From Granulosicoccaceae bacterium (GTDB taxonomy: Bacteria; Pseudomonadota; Gammaproteobacteria; Granulosicoccales; Granulosicoccaceae): a stretch of 15,864 nucleotides of DNA. The notes below the pieces were generated by a model, which did not search any database, had not been told where the DNA came from, and worked only from the letters and a program-made list of their open reading frames with translations. The DNA is taken from contig JALZUX010000357.1 of assembly GCA_023301405.1 (NCBI GenBank), positions 1 through 15,864 on the forward strand, given 5' to 3'. Both the position numbers and the translations under genes were made by a program. Shown here piece after piece: positions 9,801 to 15,864 of this stretch. Within the stretch, counting starts at the first letter, position 1, and the number at the start of each line of letters is the position of its first letter.

Positions 9801-9894
9801 AAAGCATGTAGCTTTTCACCTCATTCATCGCGTCACAAAAGTGGGAATGCTTGTTATCTAACAACTCCTGAGTTGTTTTCTCTTGTCTGAACAT
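6826..9894 (-). CDS. DUF4132 protein, first tandem copy
   Basis: 1022 residues, cytoplasmic by the absence of a signal peptide or membrane segment. Residues 1-780 are helical and HEAT-like, with conserved blocks NVFEEIILGLTDKDMLKLL (172-190), QLGAIELLTAVG (459-470) and LPDTDVQLVLQPDFK (719-733). The DUF4132 domain lies at about 785-960, with an identical 21-residue run (792-812) shared with the next gene, then KPPFPQLDRTVERL and FTDGHRMASGTFRSR. The ATG at 9894 is preceded by a strong GGGAGG ribosome binding site ten bases away. It is the first gene after a 78-base spacer downstream of the MoxR ATPase gene. Members of this family are encoded with MoxR, VWA, SWIM and DUF5682 proteins in the E. 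coli yehI-Q locus. The old molR name refers to a molybdate phenotype whose mechanism is not established. A scaffold or client role is inference. Confidence 0.88.
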   Translation of the reverse strand: MFRQEKTTQELLDNKHSHFCDAMNEVKSYMLSGKPEQIDWQADLTQGDYEIRRLVELAVADMADTPAAKAVFDIAVHRLCHRNIAVADEFTGQFAMQCVEAELKDNNPLIQQFIESLRSKGVDNYSLALFWVTTLGKKGHRIFNWTHRPITDELIFEPGPLFVSPASVKPNNVFEEIILGLTDKDMLKLLQQYSSLEVGRGTSGWKVAPLLALLTRDKPQIISQFIESFPVKADAADYAVDWPYIIAATDAFDEQCIEFCSARGLCYPLIVLDGLRQGKYTDLALKVAATAAGPTILPDARFIMSYLLQKDPKLMLQHLVYVSSCYRETAMPDDCWYDYYVCAFGNWEAGGKEACMQGGVEVSHKVLTRLSESQSGNDNFSDWIRRLWTSSAGKGHYQEKIRQQILALDPLLVEDQLWESLKHKQKAERAWGVAGLKHESIKNVVDKAEKLSDGKADAQLGAIELLTAVGNDKAVTVLQGMSKKKLSAKVSKSVIASLESLGKGPSLDDIDENAADPNILATIESAKIKPLPKAASLWIDLSALPALYAKTGKPLSEKAISHLIAAQAKHKTINPAPDSMPVLQQIDREKSADFAVALLKRWLGTECNTADKWVITLAGILGDRRVLSALSDPIEGWVKVSRHKLAEYAAQAIALVPVDESLMLLDLLAGRYRSKYKNIGAACKAALEQAAAAQNISVDELADMIVPTLDFDVDYRRVLPDTDVQLVLQPDFKLSFFNPESDKETKTMPASLSEKAKEEIKTVRTLIRQTIKGQTTRLEQDLVRQRAWSTKRWQELFEVNPFLQSYASRLVWATLDENGEQTKLFRRYANGLLANAAGDMIELDKADRQIVMVHPLNLDDQSLAHWQEHLTRLKVKPPFPQLDRTVERLHKKHSNRKQISFTDGHRMASGTFRSRAEKCGWVRGSVVDGGGITSYYKSYPGALITIMLMVEETYIGQDPADPVLLGSALFVKAESVKIGSYTYDEPNNTDDPRVIAFGEVPAVVFSESLSDLKTMIVTKEVS

Positions 9895-9972
9895 TTACCG
9901 CTTACCTCCCGTCCTGATCAAATGCGCATTACTCCGGCACCCGTATCTTTTTCGTGTACACCGTTACTGTAT
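9895..9972. other. Spacer between MoxR and DUF4132 genes, with two palindromes
   Basis: This is the longest gap inside the operon. It contains two perfect palindromes, AATGCGCATT (9921-9930) and GTGTACAC (9954-9961), whose centres are 32 bases apart, close to three helical turns. They could be operator half-sites of an internal promoter or an mRNA processing region. No clear -35/-10 pair is visible on the minus strand, and no hairpin with a T run suggests termination. Confidence 0.35.
9905..9910 (-). promoter_or_regulatory. Strong Shine-Dalgarno for the first DUF4132 gene
   Basis: GGGAGG on the minus strand, ten bases upstream of the ATG at 9894. It supports that start and shows independent ribosome entry after the spacer, unlike the coupled starts of the genes that follow. 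Confidence 0.7.
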
Positions 9973-11052
9973 TTATATTTGCTCACTACATGCCCGGTAC
10001 AAATCACTCCAGCCATCTCTTTCTTTAACGATGGTTTCCAAATACTCGCGAAACACCGTTGGATCCTGCGCTGGGTCTTTGACGATCGCACCCACCATTC
10101 CAGATGCCAGATCGTGTGCGTTCATGGTACCGTCTCCAAAATGTCCGGCGAGTGACAACCCATTGGTTACTACCGATATTGCTTCCGCCGTAGACAAGGT
10201 ACCACTGGGTGATTTTACTTTAGCTTGTCCGTCTTCCGTCGCACCTGACCTGAGCTCTCTGAATATGGTAACCACCCGTCTAATCTCTTCAAGAGCGGGA
10301 GGTTCGGCTGGCAAGGCCAGCGCCTGGGACATTGACTCAACTCTTGATTGAACAATTTTAACTTCGGTAGCCAGTGTTTTTGGCAATGGCAAAACCACCG
10401 TATTGAATCGTCTTTGCAATGCCGAAGACAGCTCATTTACACCACGATCCCTTGAATTAGCAGTGGCAATAACATTAAACCCTGCCATTGCCTGAACTTC
10501 TTCGCTTAACTCGGGGATGGGTAGTATTTTTTCAGAGAGGATAGTAATCAGCGTATCCTGCACATCAGAGGCAATGCGGGTGAGCTCCTCTACCCGACAC
10601 ACCTTACCATCACGCATTGCATGCATCATTGGTGAAGGCACCAGCGCATCCATTGACGGGCCCTTTGCCAATAGCTGGGCGTAATTCCAGTTATACCGCA
10701 AGGCTTCTTCCCCTATGCCGGAAGTACCCTGAATTAACAGCGTTGAGTCACCAGTGACCGCCGCAGTGATATGCTCCGACACCCACGACTTTGCAGTGCC
10801 GGGCACCCCCAGCAGTAACAACGCACGATCTGTGGCCAGAGTAGCGACGGCAACTTCCATTAGACGTCGATCACCAATATATTTGGGGGTGATCTCGGTG
10901 CCATCTTCAAGCGTGGTACCTAACAGATAGTCGGTCACCGCCCAAGGCGAAAGCTTCCACTGAGGAGGACGGGGTTTATCATCGTGCCGGTCAAGAGCGT
11001 CGAGCTCTGAGGCATACATTGTCTCTGCATGGTCTCTTATAACTGTGGTCAT
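9973..11052 (-). CDS. MoxR-family AAA+ ATPase (YehL-like)
   Basis: 359 residues; the motor of the operon. ATP hydrolysis by a ring-shaped MoxR oligomer would drive remodelling of a client, with the VWA protein as adaptor. The Walker A motif is GVPGTAKS (82-89). The Walker B position reads VCRVEELTRI (151-160), with glutamate where most AAA+ proteins have the first aspartate. Sensor 1 is in NVIATANSRDRG (193-204), and the arginine finger region is LSSALQRRF (208-216). A lid region follows to about 350. The VEELTR and RDRGVN signatures fit the subgroup associated with DUF4132/DUF5682 clusters rather than RavA or CbbQ. The ATG at 11052 overlaps the stop of a possible five-codon minicistron that has the better ribosome binding site. 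It sits 64 bases after the DUF5691 gene. Family assignment is secure; the client is unknown. Confidence 0.92.
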   Translation of the reverse strand: MTTVIRDHAETMYASELDALDRHDDKPRPPQWKLSPWAVTDYLLGTTLEDGTEITPKYIGDRRLMEVAVATLATDRALLLLGVPGTAKSWVSEHITAAVTGDSTLLIQGTSGIGEEALRYNWNYAQLLAKGPSMDALVPSPMMHAMRDGKVCRVEELTRIASDVQDTLITILSEKILPIPELSEEVQAMAGFNVIATANSRDRGVNELSSALQRRFNTVVLPLPKTLATEVKIVQSRVESMSQALALPAEPPALEEIRRVVTIFRELRSGATEDGQAKVKSPSGTLSTAEAISVVTNGLSLAGHFGDGTMNAHDLASGMVGAIVKDPAQDPTVFREYLETIVKERDGWSDLYRACSEQI

Positions 11053-11066
11053 GTCTCGTTGCTCAC
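11049..11066 (-). other. Possible five-codon leader minicistron before the MoxR gene
   Basis: On the minus strand AGGAG (11073-11077) lies six bases before a GTG at 11066 that opens a frame of five codons (MSNET) ending in TGA at 11049. The TGA overlaps the MoxR ATG as ATGA. The MoxR ATG itself has only a weak, close GAG. The arrangement would couple MoxR translation to the minicistron. Chance is possible given the short length. Confidence 0.3.
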
Positions 11067-11116
11067 TGTTGACTCCTACTGACGTAATCCGAATAATCTA
11101 CTGGTACTTTCGGGCA

Positions 11117-12616
11117 TCACCCTGACGGCACTGTTGTATCAAAATGCTTTAAATAGCTCTGTCTGTACTCAAGCGTTCTGGTAAATTCTTCCGCGGCGGC
11201 GGTAAGTTCTTCAGCTTTACTAATTTTAACAAGCAAAGCAGGTATGGCATGACGGTCGCAACACGCAGCCAGCGCTACCGCATCAGGCCTGTTTAATCGA
11301 TTTTTTCCAAACACCCAGTCAGTGGCTATTTTGTGCAATTTGGGGTGACGTTCAATACTCAAAGGCGGCACTAAGCTTCGAATTAACTCAAAGCACTGGC
11401 TCTCTGGAAGCTTTAACTGCTCCAGGATATCTGCAACGTCTTTGATATCAAGTGTTGATACGATGGCCGCTATCGCGCTTGCCTTGCCAGCGTCATCTTT
11501 ATAGGCTGCCAGCCTTTTCAGCAGCTGCTTTGTCGCTTCAGAATCAGAGAAAGTCATCGCCGACTGCCGCCACGCTTCTAATACGGTCTCTGACCAGTCT
11601 GATTCAATGTCCAGCGCCAGCGGGTTATCGTGGCCAATCAACGCAGGCCAGTCTCGAAGCGGTATTACGCTAAGTATCTGCAACAGCCAAAAATCCCGTG
11701 GCCCTCTACCGGATGGTGGCTTCTCTCGAAGCCCGTCTGACGTCCAACCTGGATCAAACTCAGTGGGGGGCTGGCACTGCAATTGTTTTTTGCCAAGCAG
11801 GTTTTTGGGTACCGACAATAATGCCCCGGCACGTTCCAGGCTTCGCTTTCTGAAACCCGAGCTTTCAATTAACATTAGCGACCGAACCGCCTGCAAGCGA
11901 GTGCTTTGTCTTCTATCTGTGAGTGCGTACTTCTGCAACCATTCTTCATGAGCTGTGTGTGGCATGCGAGCAACTTGCCGGGTAAATGCCTCGCGTGATT
12001 CTGGTGAATCACCTGGCCACGATGCCGCAATAGATTCAGCCGCAAGCTCAGGATTGCTGCCCAGTTGCTGCTGCAGCCACTGAAGTCTTTCTGCCGGTGT
12101 TCCAGTTTTCCATAGCTCATCGCTTACTACGCTCACTGATGAAGCGCCCAGCCAACTCCACTTCCCCACCCGGCTTGCAAGCCAACGGCCACGCTCACCA
12201 ACGATATCTGAAATCGCACAGCGCTGACCTATTTTTAACTCTCCTATGTCAAGCAGAGCTGGAAGTAACCGGGGTGTAGCGATCAACTTGCGCAACTGCA
12301 CCTCATTGATCCACTCATGCGCAAGATTGCCATAGTTACCTTGCGCAAGATCAACAAACGCATTAGCCACCGCCGGGTTAACGTACGGCCTGGTCTCAGG
12401 GTCAGACACCGGAGGTGGATCGATGCTTAATGCAATGACACCCGCCTGCTGATAAATGTGCTCAATTGCTGCTGCCTGCAATAATGCTTGCGCAGGATCA
12501 GCACTTTCAGACAAAGCATGCCAGACCGGCTGCAAAGCATCGTGTGGTGCAACACCAAGATCAGAAGATCGATTAGTACCAAGCATTGCAGCTTTTAACA
12601 ACACCGAACTTGTCAT
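11117..12616 (-). CDS. DUF5691 family protein
   Basis: 499 residues, function unknown. The N-terminus has LLKAAMLGTNR (6-16), which resembles the AALLGTeR start of DUF5691 proteins. Further along are YVNPAVANAF (78-87), a WINEVQLRKLIATPRLLP stretch (102-119), IVGERGRWLA (138-147) and KWSWL (152-156). The remainder is alpha-helical and HEAT-like, ending with a predicted helix rich in Ala and Glu near 465-485. No catalytic motif, signal peptide or membrane segment is seen. The ATG overlaps the stop of the SWIM gene by four bases (ATGA), so the two are probably translated together. DUF5691 genes beside SWIM-protein and MoxR genes are a recurrent arrangement as I recall it. A scaffold or adaptor role is an inference from the helical-repeat look and the neighbours. 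I am fairly confident of the family, not of the function. Confidence 0.75.
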   Translation of the reverse strand: MTSSVLLKAAMLGTNRSSDLGVAPHDALQPVWHALSESADPAQALLQAAAIEHIYQQAGVIALSIDPPPVSDPETRPYVNPAVANAFVDLAQGNYGNLAHEWINEVQLRKLIATPRLLPALLDIGELKIGQRCAISDIVGERGRWLASRVGKWSWLGASSVSVVSDELWKTGTPAERLQWLQQQLGSNPELAAESIAASWPGDSPESREAFTRQVARMPHTAHEEWLQKYALTDRRQSTRLQAVRSLMLIESSGFRKRSLERAGALLSVPKNLLGKKQLQCQPPTEFDPGWTSDGLREKPPSGRGPRDFWLLQILSVIPLRDWPALIGHDNPLALDIESDWSETVLEAWRQSAMTFSDSEATKQLLKRLAAYKDDAGKASAIAAIVSTLDIKDVADILEQLKLPESQCFELIRSLVPPLSIERHPKLHKIATDWVFGKNRLNRPDAVALAACCDRHAIPALLVKISKAEELTAAAEEFTRTLEYRQSYLKHFDTTVPSG

Positions 12617-13953
12617 GCAAACTGATCCCGTAAGGCAAACCAGGACCCACTGTCATCTGCTGCATGCAAATGGCATTGATATCCATCCCATTCTCCAGCC
12701 ACCAATGAGGGGTTACCTCCGCACACAGTACTGAGTATAAGCTGTTGGCTTCCCACAGCACGCCACGGCAGCGCAAGGCCTTTAGTGTCAACTAACACAG
12801 ATTGATCACCAATTGTGGTTGGCTGAGCATTTAACAAAAACGGAAGCCTGGTTCGCCACGGATTGACAGCCAAGGATCCTGCCGCTCGATTTAACATGCC
12901 ACTGACGGTTTCGGGTGCGGCGCTGCAAGGTAATTCCATGTTGGCAGAAACCGTTTCGTCAACTGGCAACGCGCGTTCAGGCCCCGCCCCCGGGTAGAAT
13001 GCAAGCGCTGTGGTCACCGTACCACCGACAGGCCACAACGCCGCTGGTGCTGAACCTGCTGCACTAAAACTTAAAATCAAAGCCCATTGATTTGAGGTAC
13101 GCCCAGTGACCCATGTTGAATAGACCGTTACCTGTGCAGGTTTAGCAACCGTTCTAAACGCCACAAACCAATCATCAGTGATCGGCTTGTTTTCGAGAAC
13201 CGATTCTTTCGCGACCTGCCACCCAATGCGCTGATCTACTTCAGCTTGCTGAGCTTCGTTTAAGCGATTCTTGTTCGCGCAGCTATGCGTAAGCATGTAC
13301 AAAGAGCCAATCTCATGCAGAAGTCGTGTATCGTCAACAGCCCGAAGATCGCCAACTCTGGCAACTGCAGCGGCTAAGCCGGGTGCCTGGCAATCAATTA
13401 ACCTACGTGAAACATTGTCCCAGTGACTACGATTACGTAGATCCACCTGACCGAGCCCCTGACGGATCAAATCTAATAAAAAATCCTGCAGGAAACTGAC
13501 CCCCTCTTCTACACGGGATTCACGCTTCTTTCTGGTTTTAGCAGCAGTGTCTTTGTTTTTAGGCTTAGCAGATGCTTTCTTTGCGGAGGCGGCTACCTTC
13601 TGACCCTGCTTCTCTTTGCGCCCATCGACCCACGCTTTTACCCAATCAGGTAAGCTGGACTCAGGCAAAACAGTAAGATCATCGGCCGCCAGAAACATTA
13701 GCCCTAACGCATGCTTGCATGGAAATTTACGACTCGGACAACTGCACTTGTAAGCAAACTCTACGGCATCAACCTGGGTGTAATATGGCTTACTACCGGA
13801 ACCTTTCGCCAAGCCCCAAATCATCTGATCATTACGACCAAGATCAGTCCACTTACTATTGACAGCCAGTGCCTTGCCAGCTTTGAACGATGCCGCATCC
13901 GGCGCTAGCGCCGTTACTTGATCACCTGAAATCATAGTTTTCGATACTAACAT
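12613..13953 (-). CDS. SWIM zinc-finger protein (YehQ-like)
   Basis: 446 residues. A SWIM zinc-binding motif lies near the N-terminus: YKCSCPSRKFPCKHALGLM, with C70, C72, C79 and H81 (CxC-x6-CxH). SWIM domains bind DNA or protein; the partner here is unknown. Residues about 112-147 form a low-complexity linker rich in Lys and Ala. The C-terminal part (150-446) is a conserved region without a recognised domain, with YSTWVTGRTSNQWAL near 280. This is the first gene of the operon. The ATG at 13953 has no good Shine-Dalgarno; a second ATG six codons later (13935) is no better. The preceding non-coding stretch should hold the operon promoter. E. coli yehQ encodes the corresponding SWIM protein. 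Confidence 0.88.
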   Translation of the reverse strand: MLVSKTMISGDQVTALAPDAASFKAGKALAVNSKWTDLGRNDQMIWGLAKGSGSKPYYTQVDAVEFAYKCSCPSRKFPCKHALGLMFLAADDLTVLPESSLPDWVKAWVDGRKEKQGQKVAASAKKASAKPKNKDTAAKTRKKRESRVEEGVSFLQDFLLDLIRQGLGQVDLRNRSHWDNVSRRLIDCQAPGLAAAVARVGDLRAVDDTRLLHEIGSLYMLTHSCANKNRLNEAQQAEVDQRIGWQVAKESVLENKPITDDWFVAFRTVAKPAQVTVYSTWVTGRTSNQWALILSFSAAGSAPAALWPVGGTVTTALAFYPGAGPERALPVDETVSANMELPCSAAPETVSGMLNRAAGSLAVNPWRTRLPFLLNAQPTTIGDQSVLVDTKGLALPWRAVGSQQLILSTVCGGNPSLVAGEWDGYQCHLHAADDSGSWFALRDQFA

Positions 13954-14031
13954 GTTAACTAACTTGAACGAACAGATTCATTAACTCAGTGCGATTACCG
14001 ACGAGAGATCACACCGACAGCCACTTTCACT

Positions 14032-14061
14032 CTTATAGAATCTCTTACCTTAGCCAACCAA
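14032..14061 (-). promoter_or_regulatory. Candidate promoter for the seven-gene operon
   Basis: On the minus strand, a -35-like TTGGTT (14056-14061) is followed after 18 bases by TATAAG (14032-14037), five of six matches to the sigma-70 -10 box. Transcription would start near 14025 and leave a leader of roughly 70 bases before the SWIM ATG. The -35 match is poor. Confidence 0.3.
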
Positions 14062-14296
14062 CTGCCCGTAAGAATTGCAGTAACCGAACCGTCACTTCTC
14101 GCTATAAAAAGCAGCTTCCTTACACATTGATTGCCCAGAAGACCATATTCCACATTAACAGCAAGCGATTGATACGCAATACGATTAGGTCAGCTTTAAC
14201 TCACATAATCAGTATTCGCGTGTGTTTTGGCGTCATCCACTAGACGTGATCATCAGATTTTTGCGACAATAAACCCTCCTGTGGTTAGTACACGCA

Positions 14297-14325
14297 TTAG
14301 TAGGCTTGCCCTGCATCGTTATGCT
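14297..14325 (+). promoter_or_regulatory. Candidate promoter for lpxL-waaA
   Basis: TTAGTA (14297-14302) and TATGCT (14320-14325) are separated by 17 bases. Each matches only part of the sigma-70 consensus (three and four of six). The start point would be about 35 bases before the TTG start of the acyltransferase gene. The call rests on position and spacing and is weak. Confidence 0.22.
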
Positions 14326-14368
14326 ATTAGCAGCAATGACTTAAGAGCAAGTCGCTGGTACCTGGACG

Positions 14369-15358
14369 TTGAATAAGCTGCTGTATCAGTACATGGCAAA
14401 ATGTTGGCTAACAGAACAAAGACACATCGTGGATAAAAAAACAGATAGCGCATTACAGTACAGACATTATCTTGCGCCGAAATACTGGCCGATGTGGTTT
14501 TCGATGTGCTTACTACGTTTGTCTGTTTACCTGCCCACCTCTGTTACGACACAGCTCGGAACACTAATGGGCACAGTCATTTATCATGTAGCAACCTATC
14601 GGAGGGGCATATCTAAAATTAATATAAAGCAAGCTTTTCCAAACTACACCGAAACGGAAGTCAACACGTTAGTTAAAAAAAGCTTTCAAAGCATAGGAAC
14701 ATCTTTCTTTGATACAGCCTCAGCTTGGTTTGAAAAAAGGCATGTCTTAAAAGAACGCTGCCAAATAGAGGGAAAAGAGCATCTAGATGACGCATTGTCG
14801 AAAAACAAGCCCGTCATCCTGCTAACAGGACACATCAATCCACTTGAAATGGGTGGACGCTTAATCAGTTTTTATTGCGATAATATCAATGTTGTTTATA
14901 AAAAAGCCCGCAACCCGTTGTTTAACGCGTTTATGATAAAAAGCCGCTCAACTCATGCCAATGCAATCGTTGATAATAAAAATGTGCGTGGCATTATTCG
15001 CGGACTTAAGCAAGGAAAGACCACGTGGTTTGCGCCTGATCAGGATTTCAAGCGTCAAGACATCGTCTTTACGCCTTTTCTTGGTGGCATTGCCTCAACG
15101 TTAACTGCAACCGCTAAGCTGGCCAAAATAACTGACGCCACTGTGGTGCCTTTTTACCCGGTGCGGTTAGAAAATAATAAAGGCTTCAAGCTTATAGTAT
15201 TGCCCGCACTGGAAGACTTCCCCACACTTGATACCCATGCAGACAGCGCTCGCGTAAACCAAATAATAGAACACATGGTTTACCAGCAGCCCCATCAATA
15301 TCTATGGTCACATAAACGATTTAAAACACAACCTGACGGGCGAAAGATTTATCCGTAA
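14369..15358 (+). CDS. lpxL: Lipid A biosynthesis late acyltransferase (LpxL/HtrB family)
   Basis: 329 residues. It transfers an acyl chain from acyl-ACP to Kdo2-lipid IVA at the inner face of the cytoplasmic membrane. The family motif HX4(D/E) is HINPLE, with H155 and E160. FAPDQDF (221-227) matches the conserved YAPDHDY of E. coli LpxL, and the C-terminus YLWSHKRFKTQPDG (311-324) matches YMWLHRRFKTRPEG. One N-terminal membrane segment lies around residues 40-60, after LAPKYWPMWF, which aligns with the E. coli N-terminus. The longest frame starts at TTG 14369. An ATG at 14393 (residue 9) is an alternative, and neither has a good ribosome binding site; the ~30 residues before the conserved region suggest the true start could be either. 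LpxL and LpxM cannot be separated with certainty from sequence alone. waaA follows after four bases, so the two are probably cotranscribed. Confidence 0.88.
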   Translation: MNKLLYQYMAKCWLTEQRHIVDKKTDSALQYRHYLAPKYWPMWFSMCLLRLSVYLPTSVTTQLGTLMGTVIYHVATYRRGISKINIKQAFPNYTETEVNTLVKKSFQSIGTSFFDTASAWFEKRHVLKERCQIEGKEHLDDALSKNKPVILLTGHINPLEMGGRLISFYCDNINVVYKKARNPLFNAFMIKSRSTHANAIVDNKNVRGIIRGLKQGKTTWFAPDQDFKRQDIVFTPFLGGIASTLTATAKLAKITDATVVPFYPVRLENNKGFKLIVLPALEDFPTLDTHADSARVNQIIEHMVYQQPHQYLWSHKRFKTQPDGRKIYP

Positions 15359-15362
15359 CAAA

Positions 15363-15864
15363 ATGCTTGCCTATGCCGCGTTAACGTTTGCCCTTAGCCC
15401 GGTTATATTTGGTCATATTACCTGGTTATCTATAAAAAACAGGCAAAGTCGATATTTCTGGCAACGCCTTGGCTTTAAATACTCAGAACTGCCAAAAGAA
15501 AGCTTATGGTTTCATTGTGCATCTGTAGGTGAAGTCAATACCACATTGCCACTTTTAAAAAATATTTATAAAAAGAATAATCAGCTCACAATAATCATCA
15601 CCACCAACACCATTACCGGCGCGCAAATAGTTGCACAACAACAATTAGATTTTTTATATCACTGCTACCTGCCTTTTGACTGGAAATTCTGTATTAATCG
15701 TTTTTTACGCATCGTTAGACCCAAGTCTATCTATATTGTGGAAACAGAAATTTGGCCAAATTTATTTTCCTGTTGCTTCAAAATGAACAAACCCGTCAGC
15801 CTGATAAACGCTCGATTGTCAAAAAAGACCACCACAGCAAATAGATGGATAAAATCACTACTTA
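15363..15864 (+). CDS. waaA: 3-deoxy-D-manno-octulosonic acid transferase, N-terminal part
   Basis: The frame is open from the ATG at 15363 to the window end: 167 codons of a protein that is usually about 420 residues, so the gene is cut by the window edge and not visibly broken. WaaA (KdtA) transfers Kdo from CMP-Kdo to lipid IVA. An N-terminal hydrophobic anchor (about 3-23) is followed by RLGF (35-38). WFHCASVGEVN (49-59) contains the glutamate E57, which matches the catalytic base of the family. ETEIWPNL (127-134) and INARLS (148-153) match the ETELWPNL and NARLS motifs. It begins four bases after the acyltransferase stop. The product supplies the Kdo-bearing acceptor on which LpxL-type enzymes act, so the pair makes functional sense. 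Confidence 0.93.
   Translation, partial: MLAYAALTFALSPVIFGHITWLSIKNRQSRYFWQRLGFKYSELPKESLWFHCASVGEVNTTLPLLKNIYKKNNQLTIIITTNTITGAQIVAQQQLDFLYHCYLPFDWKFCINRFLRIVRPKSIYIVETEIWPNLFSCCFKMNKPVSLINARLSKKTTTANRWIKSLL

Larger units (their letters stand above)
13954..14368. other. Divergent intergenic region, two promoters expected
   Basis: About 415 bases lie between the start of the minus-strand operon and the plus-strand lpxL-family gene, so promoters for both must be here. There is no supported gene. The plus-strand frame at 13989-14243 lacks a ribosome binding site and recognisable features. A direct repeat TTAGTA occurs at 14285-14290 and 14297-14302 (12-base period). An AT-rich block lies at 14103-14109. 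Candidate promoters are listed separately with low confidence. Confidence 0.6.

Noticed and set aside
165..13953. Calling the operon a known antiphage defence system
   Set aside because: No nuclease, toxin, deaminase, reverse transcriptase or other recognised effector is visible, and no mobile-element genes flank it. A conflict role remains only one hypothesis.
14103..14108. TATAAA on the plus strand as a -10 box
   Set aside because: The nearest -35-like element (TTGCAG at 14075) is 22 bases away, too far for sigma-70, and the site is over 250 bases from the gene.
13989..14243. 84-codon plus-strand frame in the divergent intergenic region
   Set aside because: No ribosome binding site, no recognisable domain and an odd composition rich in Arg, Ser, Thr and Ile. 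It also covers the zone where the operon promoter is expected.
14239..14280. Perfect AGGAGG on the minus strand (14275-14280) with a TTG nearby
   Set aside because: It opens a frame of only nine codons ending in TAG and lies more than 300 bases from the SWIM start, so a chance match is more likely than a leader peptide.

Overview
The window looks like chromosomal DNA of a Gram-negative bacterium, most likely a gammaproteobacterium of moderate GC content. The evidence is a lipid A late acyltransferase gene followed four bases later by a Kdo transferase gene (waaA) at the right end, and the family make-up of the large left-hand operon. No tRNA, rRNA, transposase, phage gene or CRISPR array was seen, and the species cannot be named.

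Layout: bases 1-164 are non-coding and hold several imperfect inverted repeats. From 13953 down to 165, seven genes lie head to tail on the minus strand: a SWIM zinc-finger protein, a DUF5691 protein, a MoxR-type AAA+ ATPase, two tandem DUF4132 paralogues, a DUF5682 protein and a CoxE/YehP-like von Willebrand factor A (VWA) protein. Four of the six junctions overlap or nearly touch; only the two flanking the ATPase have 60-80 base spacers. This indicates one transcription unit. A non-coding region of about 415 bases (13954-14368) separates it from the divergent, plus-strand lpxL-family gene and the truncated waaA, which continues past the window end.

The operon is an elaborated relative of the E. 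coli yehI/yehL/yehM/yehP/yehQ (molR) locus: DUF4132, MoxR ATPase, DUF5682, VWA and SWIM proteins. In other MoxR-VWA pairs (CbbQ/CbbO, NorQ/NorD, RavA/ViaA) the ATPase works with a metal-binding VWA adaptor to remodel a client protein. By analogy, the ATPase and VWA protein here would be the motor and adaptor, the large helical DUF4132 and DUF5691 proteins scaffolds or clients, the DUF5682 protein a possible metal-dependent hydrolase, and the SWIM protein a nucleic-acid- or protein-binding partner. No signal peptide or membrane segment is evident in the seven products, so the machine should be cytoplasmic. Its biological role is not established, and this is the part of the window closest to an undescribed system.

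The right-hand genes are ordinary envelope functions: acylation of Kdo2-lipid A and transfer of Kdo to lipid A precursor. Nothing in the sequence links them to the operon other than proximity.
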